From Thermococcus sp. 21S7 (lineage in GTDB: Archaea > Methanobacteriota_B > Thermococci > Thermococcales > Thermococcaceae): a stretch of 64,000 nucleotides of DNA. The position numbers were made by a program, and so were the translations under genes. Positions 1-13,163 of the stretch are shown here, piece after piece. Below the pieces are notes generated by a model, which saw only the letters and a list, made by a program, of their open reading frames with translations, did not search any database and was not told the origin of the DNA. Where the stretch lies: assembly GCF_012027615.1 (NCBI RefSeq), contig NZ_SNUT01000006.1:124001-188000 (forward strand), read 5' to 3'. Numbering within the stretch: position 1 is the stretch's first letter; every line of letters begins with the position of its first letter.

Positions 1-253
1 AACCATTAGTGAAGTTAACAAGGAGTGGTGTGGCAACCATCGTGTACGCGGTATTGTTAAAGTACGCCTCCCACCGGATGGAGAAGTTGTCGCTGTATGC
101 ATCGTAACTGGTAATTGAGGTGTTGGATGCATACGCACCGCTCACATTTTCAATCTTAATCGCTGCACCCGAACCGACGGCGCTAACTGCCCCCGCCATT
201 CCAACAAGCACAAGAACGCCCATAAACATAACCAGCATTCGTTCCAGTCTCAT
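1..253 (-). CDS. Secreted protein, N-terminal part only (cut by window start)
   Basis: The reading frame starts at the ATG at 253-251 and stays open to the window edge, giving 84 residues. The start is preceded by a clear ribosome binding site (GGAGGG, seven bases upstream). Residues 1-25 form a typical signal peptide (MRLERM followed by a Val/Leu/Gly/Met core ending near AVSA). The visible mature part contains several N-x-S/T sequons (for example NVS, NTS, NFS, NNT), so it is probably exported and glycosylated. No domain can be recognised from this fragment. The gene diverges from the DUF1616 gene at 510, and its neighbours are also envelope proteins. Function unknown. Confidence 0.75.
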   Translation of the reverse strand, partial: MRLERMLVMFMGVLVLVGMAGAVSAVGSGAAIKIENVSGAYASNTSITSYDAYSDNFSIRWEAYFNNTAYTMVATPLLVNFTNG

Positions 254-509
254 TAACTATCCCTCCATATTTCGCGAGAGACACTCCATAATAAATGCAG
301 GTTAGTTCCTTGGGAATTCCCCAATACTTTGTCTGTTACGCATTTGGTCTATAAATACCTTTTGGCATATTACGTCTCAGATAAGACCTCCCGGGATAAT
401 ACTGAAAAGTAACTCTCACGGATTAAAACAGGTATCGGCGAAGAAGGGAGTCATACAACCCACGAAAACCGTTTTAAATCCCCCGCTTTCACTCTACCCA
501 GGTGATAAA

Positions 510-1499
510 ATGAACCCCAGAAAACACTGGGATCTGCTGGCGGCCATCGCCCTCTCAATAATCCTCAACCTCCTCATATTCTATGCCCCCGACAGTCTTC
601 TCAGGAAGGCTTTAGGGCTGGCCTTCGTCCTCTTCTTCCCAGGCTACGTATTCATAACCGCCCTCTTCCCCAACCGGCCAGAGCTGGACAACCTCGAACG
701 GCTGGCCCTCAGCTTCGGTCTGAGCATAGCGATAGTCCCGCTTATAGGTCTTGGACTAAATTATACCCCCTGGGGTATAAGGCTCATCCCGATACTCATC
801 AGCCTCACAATTTTCAACATCATCTTCGCCATCATAGCAATATACCGCCGTTCGAAGGCGTTTGAGCCGTGGATTCCCTGGATAACCATCGAGCGAATCA
901 AGGAAGAACTCGAATGGGAGAACTCAAGCAAACTTGACAAGGCACTGACGGTCATCCTGATAATCGCCATAATCACATCCATCGGAACCTTGGCCTATGT
1001 GGTAACCCACCCCAAACCCGGTGAGGCCTTCACCGAGTTCTACATCCTCGGCCCGGATGGAATAGCCGACAACTACCCCACAGACCTTAAAGTGGGCCAG
1101 AACGGGACGGTAATAATCGGTATAGTCAACCATGAGCACCGCAACGTAACCTACTACGTCCAGATATGGCTGGTGAACCTAACGTGGGACAGCACGACCA
1201 ACACAACGGTAATCCACGAGATGTACCCACTGCCCGGCTGGTTCAACGTGACGCTGCCGAGCGTTCCCGTGAACATCGAGGGCAACTGGACACCGCAGTT
1301 CGAGACCAACTACACCTTCAGCATAGGGGAGCCCGGCGAGTGGCAGGTGTGGTTCCTAATCTTCAAGGACGAACCGCCAGAACTTCCCCCTGCCCCTCCC
1401 GACGGCAACTACGCAGAAACCCCCGCGAGGGACCTCATTCTGAAGGCAGTTAACGGGACCATCCAGTCCCTTAAGCTCAACATCAACGTGAGGCCATGA
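510..1499 (+). CDS. DUF1616 family membrane protein
   Basis: A 329-residue protein. The N-terminal 120 residues carry about four hydrophobic helices (about 8-26, 32-52, 66-86, 92-112), the arrangement of DUF1616. A fifth helix at about 146-166 is followed by a roughly 160-residue domain with many N-x-S/T sequons that should lie outside the cell. The start is supported by AGGTGATAAA just before the ATG and a TATA-like TTTTAAAT at about 474-481. DUF1616 proteins are widespread in archaea and often sit near cell-surface genes, but no activity is established. The neighbours (a secreted protein on the left, a TasA-like protein on the right) suggest a role in envelope or surface-protein biogenesis; this is inference. 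Confidence 0.8.
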   Translation: MNPRKHWDLLAAIALSIILNLLIFYAPDSLLRKALGLAFVLFFPGYVFITALFPNRPELDNLERLALSFGLSIAIVPLIGLGLNYTPWGIRLIPILISLTIFNIIFAIIAIYRRSKAFEPWIPWITIERIKEELEWENSSKLDKALTVILIIAIITSIGTLAYVVTHPKPGEAFTEFYILGPDGIADNYPTDLKVGQNGTVIIGIVNHEHRNVTYYVQIWLVNLTWDSTTNTTVIHEMYPLPGWFNVTLPSVPVNIEGNWTPQFETNYTFSIGEPGEWQVWFLIFKDEPPELPPAPPDGNYAETPARDLILKAVNGTIQSLKLNINVRP

Positions 1500-1578
1500 C
1501 CAATTTTACTATTTTTGAAGAAAATTTTATAAGCCCTCCCCACGTAAGCATCTCAGAATACCATTGAAGGTGGTGCAG

Positions 1579-2175
1579 ATGAAACATGCAGGAGTTGTAG
1601 CAGTCGGAGTCCTCGCAGCGATCCTGGTGCTCGCCGGGCCGGCCAAGTCACTCTTCACCGACACCGCCCTCTCCGAGAACAATGGGATAAGCTCGGGGGA
1701 GTTTGACATAGCCATAAGTAAGGACGGGAGCAAGTTCTACAACGATGCCAAACTCTTTGAGTTCTCGGACCTGAAGCCGGGCGAAGAGAGAACCTTCAGC
1801 TTCTACGTTAAGAACAGGGGCGACGTCGACGTCTCAAGATTGACCATGACCCTGTACATCAGAGACCTTGAGGAGGGTACGATGAGCCCGGCGGAGAAGG
1901 CCGTGGACAACACGACAGACGTAGGGGAACTCAGCGGGTACCTGATAGTGAAGGAACTGAGGGTCTACCTCGGCCGGGTTTCATGGACAGTCGACTCTGT
2001 GAGGGGCAGGAGCCTGAAAGAACTCGGTGGAAAGGGGGTAAGCCTCATCGACAAACCCCTCAGAGAGGGAGAGAGACTTAGGGTCACGATGACGGTGGAG
2101 TTCTCAAAGGAAGCAGGCAACGAGTGCCAGACCGACAGGGTTCTCGTCAACATGAAGCTCAGCGCGGAGCAGTGA
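1579..2175 (+). CDS. TasA/camelysin-like secreted protein
   Basis: A 198-residue protein starting at the ATG at 1579, which follows GAAGGTGGTGCAG; an in-frame TTG at 1564 lies before that ribosome site and is less likely. A hydrophobic signal segment (residues about 5-25) ends in the KSLFTD region. The mature start, with DTALSENNGISSG followed by a DLKPGEERTFSFYVKN stretch, is the pattern of the SipW-dependent TasA/camelysin family (Peptidase_M73). Members form extracellular filaments: TasA in Bacillus, and related bundling pili in some archaea. Family assignment rests on this pattern. No metalloprotease motif is evident. The dedicated SipW-like signal peptidase expected for such proteins is not in the visible part and may lie left of the window. 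Confidence 0.65.
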   Translation: MKHAGVVAVGVLAAILVLAGPAKSLFTDTALSENNGISSGEFDIAISKDGSKFYNDAKLFEFSDLKPGEERTFSFYVKNRGDVDVSRLTMTLYIRDLEEGTMSPAEKAVDNTTDVGELSGYLIVKELRVYLGRVSWTVDSVRGRSLKELGGKGVSLIDKPLREGERLRVTMTVEFSKEAGNECQTDRVLVNMKLSAEQ

Positions 2176-2206
2176 GCTTTTAAACCCTCTCTCCATTCTT
2201 TTTTCC

Positions 2207-3022
2207 ATGCCGAGAAAAATCGCCCTCATCTTCGACATGGACGGTGTTCTGTACAGAGGAAACGAACCCATTGAGGGATCCAGGGAGCTGATAAACTTCC
2301 TGAAGGGGATGGGCGTTCCGTTCATATTCCTGACCAACAACTCCACCAAAGACCCCGCTATGTACCGCGAGAAGCTCCTCTCGATGGGCATCAACGTCCC
2401 GGAGGACGTCATAGTCACCTCGGGCCTCGCCACGAGGCTCTACATGGAAAAACACTTTGAACCAGGGAAGGTTTTTGTCATAGGGGGAGAGGGACTTCAC
2501 AGGGAGATGGAGCGCCTCGGCTGGGGAATCGTTGGCGTCGATGAAGCCAGAAAAGGCGCCTGGAGGGAAGCAAAATACGTCGTCGTCGGCCTCGACCCCG
2601 GTTTAACCTACGAGAAGCTCAAGTACGCCACGCTGGCTGTAAGGAACGGCGCGAGGTTCATCGGCACCAACCCCGACACAACATATCCCGCCGAGGAGGG
2701 CATCTACCCCGGCGCGGGCTCGATAATAGCCGCGCTGAAAGCATCAACCGACGTTGAACCTCTGATAATAGGCAAACCCAACGAACCGGCCTACGAGGTA
2801 GCGAGAAGCAAGCTCAAAGCTGATGAAATCTGGATGGTGGGGGACAGACTCGACACCGACATAGCCTTCGCCAAGCGCTTCGGCATGAAGGCGGTGATGG
2901 TTCTAACCGGTGTGAACACACTGAATGATGTTGAAAAAACCGGCATAAAGCCCGACCTCGCCCTCCCCAGCGTTAAGGAGCTGCTAGATTACATGAAGAC
3001 CCTCATGGAGGCCTCGGAATGA
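2207..3022 (+). CDS. HAD-superfamily phosphatase, NagD-like (HAD-IIA)
   Basis: A 271-residue protein with the HAD motifs in order: motif I FDMDGVLYRG near residue 8 (nucleophile Asp and acid/base Asp), motif II FLTNNST near 43, motif III Lys in the IGKPNEPAY region, and motif IV VGDRLDTDI near 223. The cap between motifs II and III and the length fit the HAD-IIA group (NagD, p-nitrophenyl phosphatase, phosphoglycolate phosphatase-like). Such enzymes hydrolyse small phosphate esters; the substrate cannot be read from sequence. The start is probably leaderless: a TATA-like CTTTTAAA sits about 27 bases before the ATG. The stop overlaps the next start as ATGA, so the ferritin-like gene is probably co-transcribed. 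Confidence 0.85.
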   Translation: MPRKIALIFDMDGVLYRGNEPIEGSRELINFLKGMGVPFIFLTNNSTKDPAMYREKLLSMGINVPEDVIVTSGLATRLYMEKHFEPGKVFVIGGEGLHREMERLGWGIVGVDEARKGAWREAKYVVVGLDPGLTYEKLKYATLAVRNGARFIGTNPDTTYPAEEGIYPGAGSIIAALKASTDVEPLIIGKPNEPAYEVARSKLKADEIWMVGDRLDTDIAFAKRFGMKAVMVLTGVNTLNDVEKTGIKPDLALPSVKELLDYMKTLMEASE

Positions 3023-3453
3023 AGCTTCAGGAACTCCTAAAGAGGCTCATATGGCAGGAGAACGAACTCTACAACCTCCACAAGCTCGGTGAGACCTTCG
3101 CCACTTTCGAGAGACCCGAACTCGTGGAAACCTTCCAGCTGATGGCAGAGGAGGAGCTGAGGCACAGGAAAACGCTGGAGGGGATGCTCTCCGAGGGAAC
3201 GCTGGAGGAAACCGCGGTTATAGACTACCTCGAATCCCTCTCCATCGAACCCATGCTGAGCGACGAGAGGGCGGAGCCAACGAGCCTTGAGGAGCTGATC
3301 CTTGAAGCCCTCGTGAGGGAGAAACATGCATATGAACTCTACACGAGGCTCTCCCAAATACTGGACGGCTCTTTAGGACACATCTTCAAAATGATGGCAG
3401 GGGAAGAGCTCAAACACGCCTACAGGCTCAAACTGGTCTACGAGGGGCTTTAA
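3019..3453 (+). CDS. Ferritin-like / rubrerythrin-type di-iron protein
   Basis: A 144-residue, almost wholly helical protein that overlaps the HAD gene by four bases. It has two copies of an E-E-x-x-H type metal site (MAEEELRHRK near residue 48 and MAGEELKHAY near residue 129), each preceded about 30-35 residues earlier by a Glu-bearing helix (QENELYNLH, VREKHAYEL). This is the four-helix di-iron arrangement of the rubrerythrin/ferritin-like superfamily. There is no C-terminal rubredoxin domain, so it is the short erythrin type. In anaerobic archaea such proteins reduce peroxide or handle iron; the exact substrate is not known. Confidence 0.75.
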   Translation: MKLQELLKRLIWQENELYNLHKLGETFATFERPELVETFQLMAEEELRHRKTLEGMLSEGTLEETAVIDYLESLSIEPMLSDERAEPTSLEELILEALVREKHAYELYTRLSQILDGSLGHIFKMMAGEELKHAYRLKLVYEGL

Positions 3454-8824
<5,371 letters not shown>

Positions 8825-8961
8825 CGCCGCTTCATCCCCCTTTTCTGTTCAACATTTTCCTGTCAACACATCCTTTTTAAGCCAAAGGTTTTAACTTCTG
8901 CCACTCAGACGAAAGCCTTAATTAGGTTTCACCCAAACACTGGGTATTCGGAGGTGTTGTC

Positions 8962-9423
8962 ATGGACAAAGTCTATCTCACGTGGTGGCAGATTGACAGG
9001 GCCATCTTCGCGCTCGCAGACCGGCTGAGGGATTATAAACCAGACGTTATCGTCGGCGTCGCGAGGGGCGGACTCATTCCGGCCGTGAGGCTCAGCCACA
9101 TCCTCGGCGACCTGGAGGTCAAGGTCATCGACGTCAAGTTCTACAAGGACATCGACGAAAGGATGGAGAAGCCGGTCGTAACGATACCCCTCCACGGCTC
9201 ACTGGAGGGAAAAAAAGTGGTCATCGTCGACGACGTGAGCGACACGGGGAAGACCCTCGAAGTCGTCATCGAGGAGGTCAGGAAGGCCGGCGCGGAAGAC
9301 GTTAGAATCGCCTGCCTCAGCATGAAGCCCTGGACAAAGGTGGTTCCCGACTTCTACGTTTTCCGCACCGACAAGTGGATAGTCTTCCCCTGGGAGGAGT
9401 TCCCGGTTGTTGTGAGGGAGTGA
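8962..9423 (+). CDS. Purine-type phosphoribosyltransferase
   Basis: A 153-residue type I phosphoribosyltransferase. The PRPP-binding loop is VVIVDDVSDTGKTLE (residues about 88-102), with the two acidic residues and the Thr-Gly-Lys-Thr floor. An earlier GVARGGLIPAVRLSH segment (residues about 33-47) matches the loop I region of Gpt/Hpt-like enzymes. Length and the tryptophan-rich C-terminus (WIVFPWEEF) fit the short archaeal xanthine/guanine/hypoxanthine salvage enzymes. It would join a free base to PRPP to give a nucleotide. The ATG follows GGAGGTGTTGTC. It is a single gene in the same direction as nrdJ but with 137 bases between, so probably a separate unit. Confidence 0.82.
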   Translation: MDKVYLTWWQIDRAIFALADRLRDYKPDVIVGVARGGLIPAVRLSHILGDLEVKVIDVKFYKDIDERMEKPVVTIPLHGSLEGKKVVIVDDVSDTGKTLEVVIEEVRKAGAEDVRIACLSMKPWTKVVPDFYVFRTDKWIVFPWEEFPVVVRE

Positions 9424-9627
9424 AGTTTTGTTTTCCCACACTTCCTTTGCATCGATATGCAACTCTTTTACTCAAGCTTCTTTTGAACGGTTCTAAAAGG
9501 AAAATATAAATTAGAATAAATTCATACTTAAAAAAAAAGAAAAGATAATTATAATTGGTAAAAGGAAAAGTTTATAAGAGATAAATTATCCAAATAGTAA
9601 TGCGAAAACTATAAGGAGGTGAACCAC

Positions 9628-10677
9628 TTGCGGTGGAGGCCACTATTAGCAGTCCTGTTGGGACTGCTGATGGTCGGGGTGACAGCGGCTGGAACAAATA
9701 TATCCGCGAAAGGGGCAAAGGAATCTAACAAAGATACGTTGGACATTGAACTCCTTCCAATCCCAATGGGCAAAATGATGTACTTTTACGGGGAGGATGC
9801 AGTGAAAGCCCTGGCGGAGATGAATCACAAAAACCTGACGCTGAGAATAGTCCCCAGCCAGGGGTTATCTCAAGTAACGTTCGTGGGATTATACCGGGAT
9901 ACCAACGGTAGGACATATTACTACATAGTAGAGGGACCAGTAAAAAAGGAGACCGTCCTAAGGGACTTCATTAAACAAGCAAAGCACTTCTCGCAGAGGC
10001 CGGCACACAGGAAGATATCGATAATGGGACGAACCCGAGATTGGGCCGACATTGGGGCAGTCACATGGAAAAAGACCTCCGTTGGAACCACAATGGAGAT
10101 GGGGATAACGGCAGAATTCAGCTACGTCCCCACGACATCGGGAATGAAATACTACCTTGTGGAAATCTATCAGTCAGGCAATCCCAAGAGGAGCGACATA
10201 GCCGTTGATGAGATGACCGTCGACATAAGTGTTCCGGACAGAATACCCCTTTCAGAAATATGGATAAGCAAGTGGCTACCAAAAATGGATGGGGGACCTA
10301 AAAAATACTACTCATACACTTCAACAATAAACGTGGAAGGAAACTTGCTAAGTTATTCCGCCTCTGCATCAACAAGTGAAGAAACCAACGACGGCATCAC
10401 GTTTAGGTGGAAGGTTAAGAGTCGCGAGATTGGAAGGAACGTTGAGTTCATTCACTACGACTTTGTAAAGAAGATTGGAAGTGGACGCCTCTCAAGACCA
10501 GCTTATGGAATAATCCTCGATGCAAACCCCAGCGTTATCGTTGTCTCCAAGCCGAACACAGCCCGGCTATTCTTTGAGGCCAGTGCAAAGTTTAACATCG
10601 CCAATCGGATGATTATCCCTACAGGCACACTGAAATTCGGGGTCGAGTTTAATCCTAACGGCGTAAGAGAGCAGTAA
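9628..10677 (+). CDS. Secreted protein of unknown function, A+T-rich gene
   Basis: A 349-residue protein. I choose the TTG at 9628, seven bases after a strong AGGAGGT; an in-frame GTG at 9619 overlaps that site. A signal peptide (residues 1-22, RWRPLLAVLLGLLMVGVTAAG) is clear. The mature part is rich in beta-type sequence and Ser/Thr/Tyr, with no transmembrane anchor and no recognised domain. The gene and its 200-base upstream region (A-tracts, TTTATAAG TATA box near 9570) are visibly more A+T-rich than the neighbours, and codon use differs, which suggests acquisition by transfer. No partner gene is adjacent. Confidence 0.75.
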   Translation: MRWRPLLAVLLGLLMVGVTAAGTNISAKGAKESNKDTLDIELLPIPMGKMMYFYGEDAVKALAEMNHKNLTLRIVPSQGLSQVTFVGLYRDTNGRTYYYIVEGPVKKETVLRDFIKQAKHFSQRPAHRKISIMGRTRDWADIGAVTWKKTSVGTTMEMGITAEFSYVPTTSGMKYYLVEIYQSGNPKRSDIAVDEMTVDISVPDRIPLSEIWISKWLPKMDGGPKKYYSYTSTINVEGNLLSYSASASTSEETNDGITFRWKVKSREIGRNVEFIHYDFVKKIGSGRLSRPAYGIILDANPSVIVVSKPNTARLFFEASAKFNIANRMIIPTGTLKFGVEFNPNGVREQ

Positions 10678-10987
10678 GTTCCCAAAGGAGTAAGATTAAC
10701 CAATGAGCATCCATTTTCTTCATTTTCATGATTTTAATCCTCGTGTACTCTGGCAATGCACTCACCCAGAACTGAGCGCTCAAAGATGCTGTGATTTCAT
10801 TTGAAAGCCTTCGCCCTTCCGGGCGGGAGGGGGTCAGACTCCAACAGCAAACCTCAAGAAGGTGTTCAGGATTTCAAAGGCCATTTATCGGGAGTGGTAT
10901 GGGACGGTGTAGAATCGAATCCAACGTACGGGTAACGAACACGAAAACCTCTTTAACCCCCTCCCCCAGCTTTTCTCAGGTGGTGAT
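10678..10987. other. Intergenic region with possible IS200/IS605 right-end remnant
   Basis: A 310-base stretch without a gene. At 10812-10825 a small hairpin, CGCCC-TTCC-GGGCG, is followed by GGAGGGGGTCAG (10825-10836). From memory, this layout (CCCTTC-GGGCGG-GAGG-GGTCAG) resembles the right end of archaeal IS200/IS605 tnpB elements, where the guide RNA ends. No tnpA or tnpB reading frame remains nearby. The last 60 bases hold the promoter of thpR (CTTTAACC and GGTGGTGAT before its ATG). Confidence 0.3.
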
Positions 10988-11542
10988 ATGAGGGCGTTCA
11001 TAGCCATTGAGGTTAGCGACGAAGTTCGCGACAACCTTCTGAAGGCACAGGAAAGGATAGGGGGCAAATCAGCAAAGATAAAGTTCGTCGAGCGCGAGAA
11101 CTTCCACGTCACGCTCAAGTTCCTTGGGGAGATTGACGAGATAACGGCAGAAGAGGTCAAAAGGGCGCTGGAGGAGATAGCAAAGAAGCACAGGAAGCAC
11201 CGCGTTAGGGTGAAGGGGATAGGCATCTTCCCGAACCCTAACTACGTCCGCGTCATCTGGGCTGGAATAGAGAACGACGAGGGCATAAAGGCGATAGCGA
11301 AGGACGTTGAGCGGGAGATGAGGCGGCTGGGCTTCAAGAAGGAGAAAGACTTTGTCGCCCACATAACCATCGGCCGCGTCAAGTTTGTGAGGGACAAACT
11401 GGAGCTGGCGATGGCGCTCAAAGACCTCGCCAACGAAGACTTCGGCGAGTTTGATGTTGAGGCCATAGAGCTGAAGAAGAGCACGCTGACGCCGAAAGGG
11501 CCGATCTACGAGACAGTTGCAAGGTTCGAGCTGGCCGAGTGA
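10988..11542 (+). CDS. thpR: RNA 2',3'-cyclic phosphodiesterase (2H family)
   Basis: A 184-residue 2H phosphoesterase. The two H-x-T-x active-site motifs are HVTLKFLG (near residue 41) and HITIGRV (near residue 126), the spacing expected for the ThpR/LigT group. These enzymes open RNA 2',3'-cyclic phosphates and were first described as 2'-5' RNA ligases of tRNA halves. The start [10 protein letters not shown] is typical and is preceded by GGTGGTGAT. The CCA-adding enzyme follows after nine bases, and both act on RNA 3' ends, so an operon with a shared role in tRNA end repair is likely. Confidence 0.93.
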   Translation: MRAFIAIEVSDEVRDNLLKAQERIGGKSAKIKFVERENFHVTLKFLGEIDEITAEEVKRALEEIAKKHRKHRVRVKGIGIFPNPNYVRVIWAGIENDEGIKAIAKDVEREMRRLGFKKEKDFVAHITIGRVKFVRDKLELAMALKDLANEDFGEFDVEAIELKKSTLTPKGPIYETVARFELAE

Positions 11543-11551
11543 GGTGTGGAA

Positions 11552-12919
11552 ATGGACGTCGAGGCCGTACTCCAGAAGGTTCTCCAGAGAATACGCCCGA
11601 CGGACGAGGAGAGGGCCTTCGTGGAGGGCCTGATGAGGGAACTGGAGGACATAGCTGAAGAAACCATCGAAAGCCTGGGCCTCGACGTTAAGCCCTATTT
11701 CGTTGGCTCGCTCGCCAAGGACACATACCTGGCCGGAGACCACGACGTTGACCTCTTCTTAGCTTTCCCCCTCGATACCCCCCTGAAAGAGCTCAGGGAG
11801 AGGGGTCTGGAACTCGGCAGGGCCATCGCAGAGAGGCTCGGCTCCTACGAAATCGCCTACGCCGAACATCCCTACGTTAGGGCCCTGTACAGGGGCGTGA
11901 AGGTTGATCTCGTTCCATGCTACGACGTGGGGAGCTGGCGGGACGTGAAGACGGCCGTGGACCGTTCGATACTCCACAACCGCTGGGTCCTTGAGAACCT
12001 CAGGGGCAGGAACGACGAGGTGAGGCTCCTCAAGCGCTTTTTGAAGGGCATAAACGCCTACGGGAGCGAGATATACATCCGGGGCTTTTCGGGATACCTG
12101 GCCGAGATACTAGTCATCAAATACGGCTCCTTCCTCGAAGTTCTCAAAAATTCCGACTTCATGCTGAGGCAGAAGATAATAGATCCCGGAAACTGGCTCA
12201 AGCGGGAACATGAGACGGCCATGAAAACCGTCAGGCGTGAGGCCGAGGCCGACAGGCCCCTGATCGTCATCGACCCGGTTGACCCGAGGAGAAACGTCGC
12301 GGCAAACCTGGGCTGGGAGCGCTATGGCTTTTTCTACTTCAGGGCACGTCAGTTTCTGGAAAATCCGGCCGAGGAGTTCTTCTTCCCAAGAGGCAGGAAA
12401 AGAGGAAACTATCTCTCCGAGCTGAGGAGGAAGGGAAGCCACCTCGTGACGCTGGTCTTTGGGGCCCCAGACCTGGTGGATGACATCCTGCTCCCCCAGC
12501 TGGAAAGGAGTGCGCGGGGCTTTGAGAGGGCCCTCTCAAGGGAGGGTTTCAATATCCTTGGCTGGAACGTTGGGCATGAGGGCGGCAAAGCGTTCATAAT
12601 GCTGGAGGTGGACAGGAGGGAAAGGGAGAGGGTGAGGATAAAGCCCGGACCCGAGTTCTTCACCGAGAGGGGCCTGGACTTCTACCGGAAGAACGAGAGG
12701 GTGTGGCTTGGGGGAAAGAGGCTCTTCGCAGAAAAAGCCGTCAGAGAGAGCATAATCGAAGTTATCCTCGAACTCTTGGGGAAGAACCAGGTTGCCCTGG
12801 GAAAAAGCGTTAGGGAAAACATCAGGGACGCCAGGATAATGCTAGACTACGTCCCGAAGGAGTTGGAGGACGAAGCCTACCTCTTCCTGAGCAGAGAGAA
12901 GTGGAATCTGAAGGGCTAG
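11552..12919 (+). CDS. cca: CCA-adding enzyme, archaeal class I tRNA nucleotidyltransferase
   Basis: 455 residues from the ATG at 11552, which follows GAGGTGTGGA; an in-frame GTG at 11546 lies within that ribosome site. The nucleotidyltransferase signature GSLAKDTYLAGDHDVDLFLAF (split here: GSLAKDTYL and DHDVDLFLAF, residues about 52-72) holds the two catalytic Asp residues; the third is in GVKVDLVPCY. The length and the all-in-one head, neck, body and tail architecture are those of the archaeal class. It adds or repairs CCA at tRNA 3' ends without a nucleic acid template. It is co-oriented with and just downstream of thpR. Its last 78 bases overlap a small gene on the other strand. Confidence 0.95.
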   Translation: MDVEAVLQKVLQRIRPTDEERAFVEGLMRELEDIAEETIESLGLDVKPYFVGSLAKDTYLAGDHDVDLFLAFPLDTPLKELRERGLELGRAIAERLGSYEIAYAEHPYVRALYRGVKVDLVPCYDVGSWRDVKTAVDRSILHNRWVLENLRGRNDEVRLLKRFLKGINAYGSEIYIRGFSGYLAEILVIKYGSFLEVLKNSDFMLRQKIIDPGNWLKREHETAMKTVRREAEADRPLIVIDPVDPRRNVAANLGWERYGFFYFRARQFLENPAEEFFFPRGRKRGNYLSELRRKGSHLVTLVFGAPDLVDDILLPQLERSARGFERALSREGFNILGWNVGHEGGKAFIMLEVDRRERERVRIKPGPEFFTERGLDFYRKNERVWLGGKRLFAEKAVRESIIEVILELLGKNQVALGKSVRENIRDARIMLDYVPKELEDEAYLFLSREKWNLKG

Positions 12920-13066
12920 CAGGAGGGTCTTCTTCCCCACTCCCTTCTTCTCCGCGTCCTCAAGTATGCGCTTGAGCCTCAGGTACTCCTTCCCTCCAAG
13001 CTTCATCAGCACGGGGCCGATGATGAACAGCTCCTCCTCACGGCGTTTCTTCTCCTTCAACACCAT
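12842..13066 (-). CDS. Small charged protein of unknown function
   Basis: 74 residues from the ATG at 13066, preceded by GGAGGCGGAGGGG; a longer start at 13105 lies too close to the TATA-like TTTAAAAC at about 13108-13115. The N-terminus is very basic and acidic (KEKKRREEE). A central stretch LMKLGGKEYLRLKRILEDAEKKG is amphipathic and could be a helical, nucleic-acid- or protein-binding segment. No family is recognised. The 3' end overlaps the end of cca antisense by 78 bases. That overlap, together with a plausible promoter and ribosome site, leaves it likely but unproven. Confidence 0.5.
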   Translation of the reverse strand: MVLKEKKRREEELFIIGPVLMKLGGKEYLRLKRILEDAEKKGVGKKTLLLALQIPLLSAQEEVGFVLQLLRDVV

Positions 13067-13163
13067 CCCCTCCGCCTCCGGTCGTTTTTGTATAATGTCC
13101 CCCAAGTTTTAAAGGTTAGGTCAGCAAAATTAAATAACCAAATGTCCAGAAGAGAAGGGCGCA

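Noticed and set aside
10791-10991. A 66-codon frame in the gap before thpR
   Set aside because: No ribosome site, low-complexity Ser/Arg-rich product, and it runs through the hairpin and thpR promoter.
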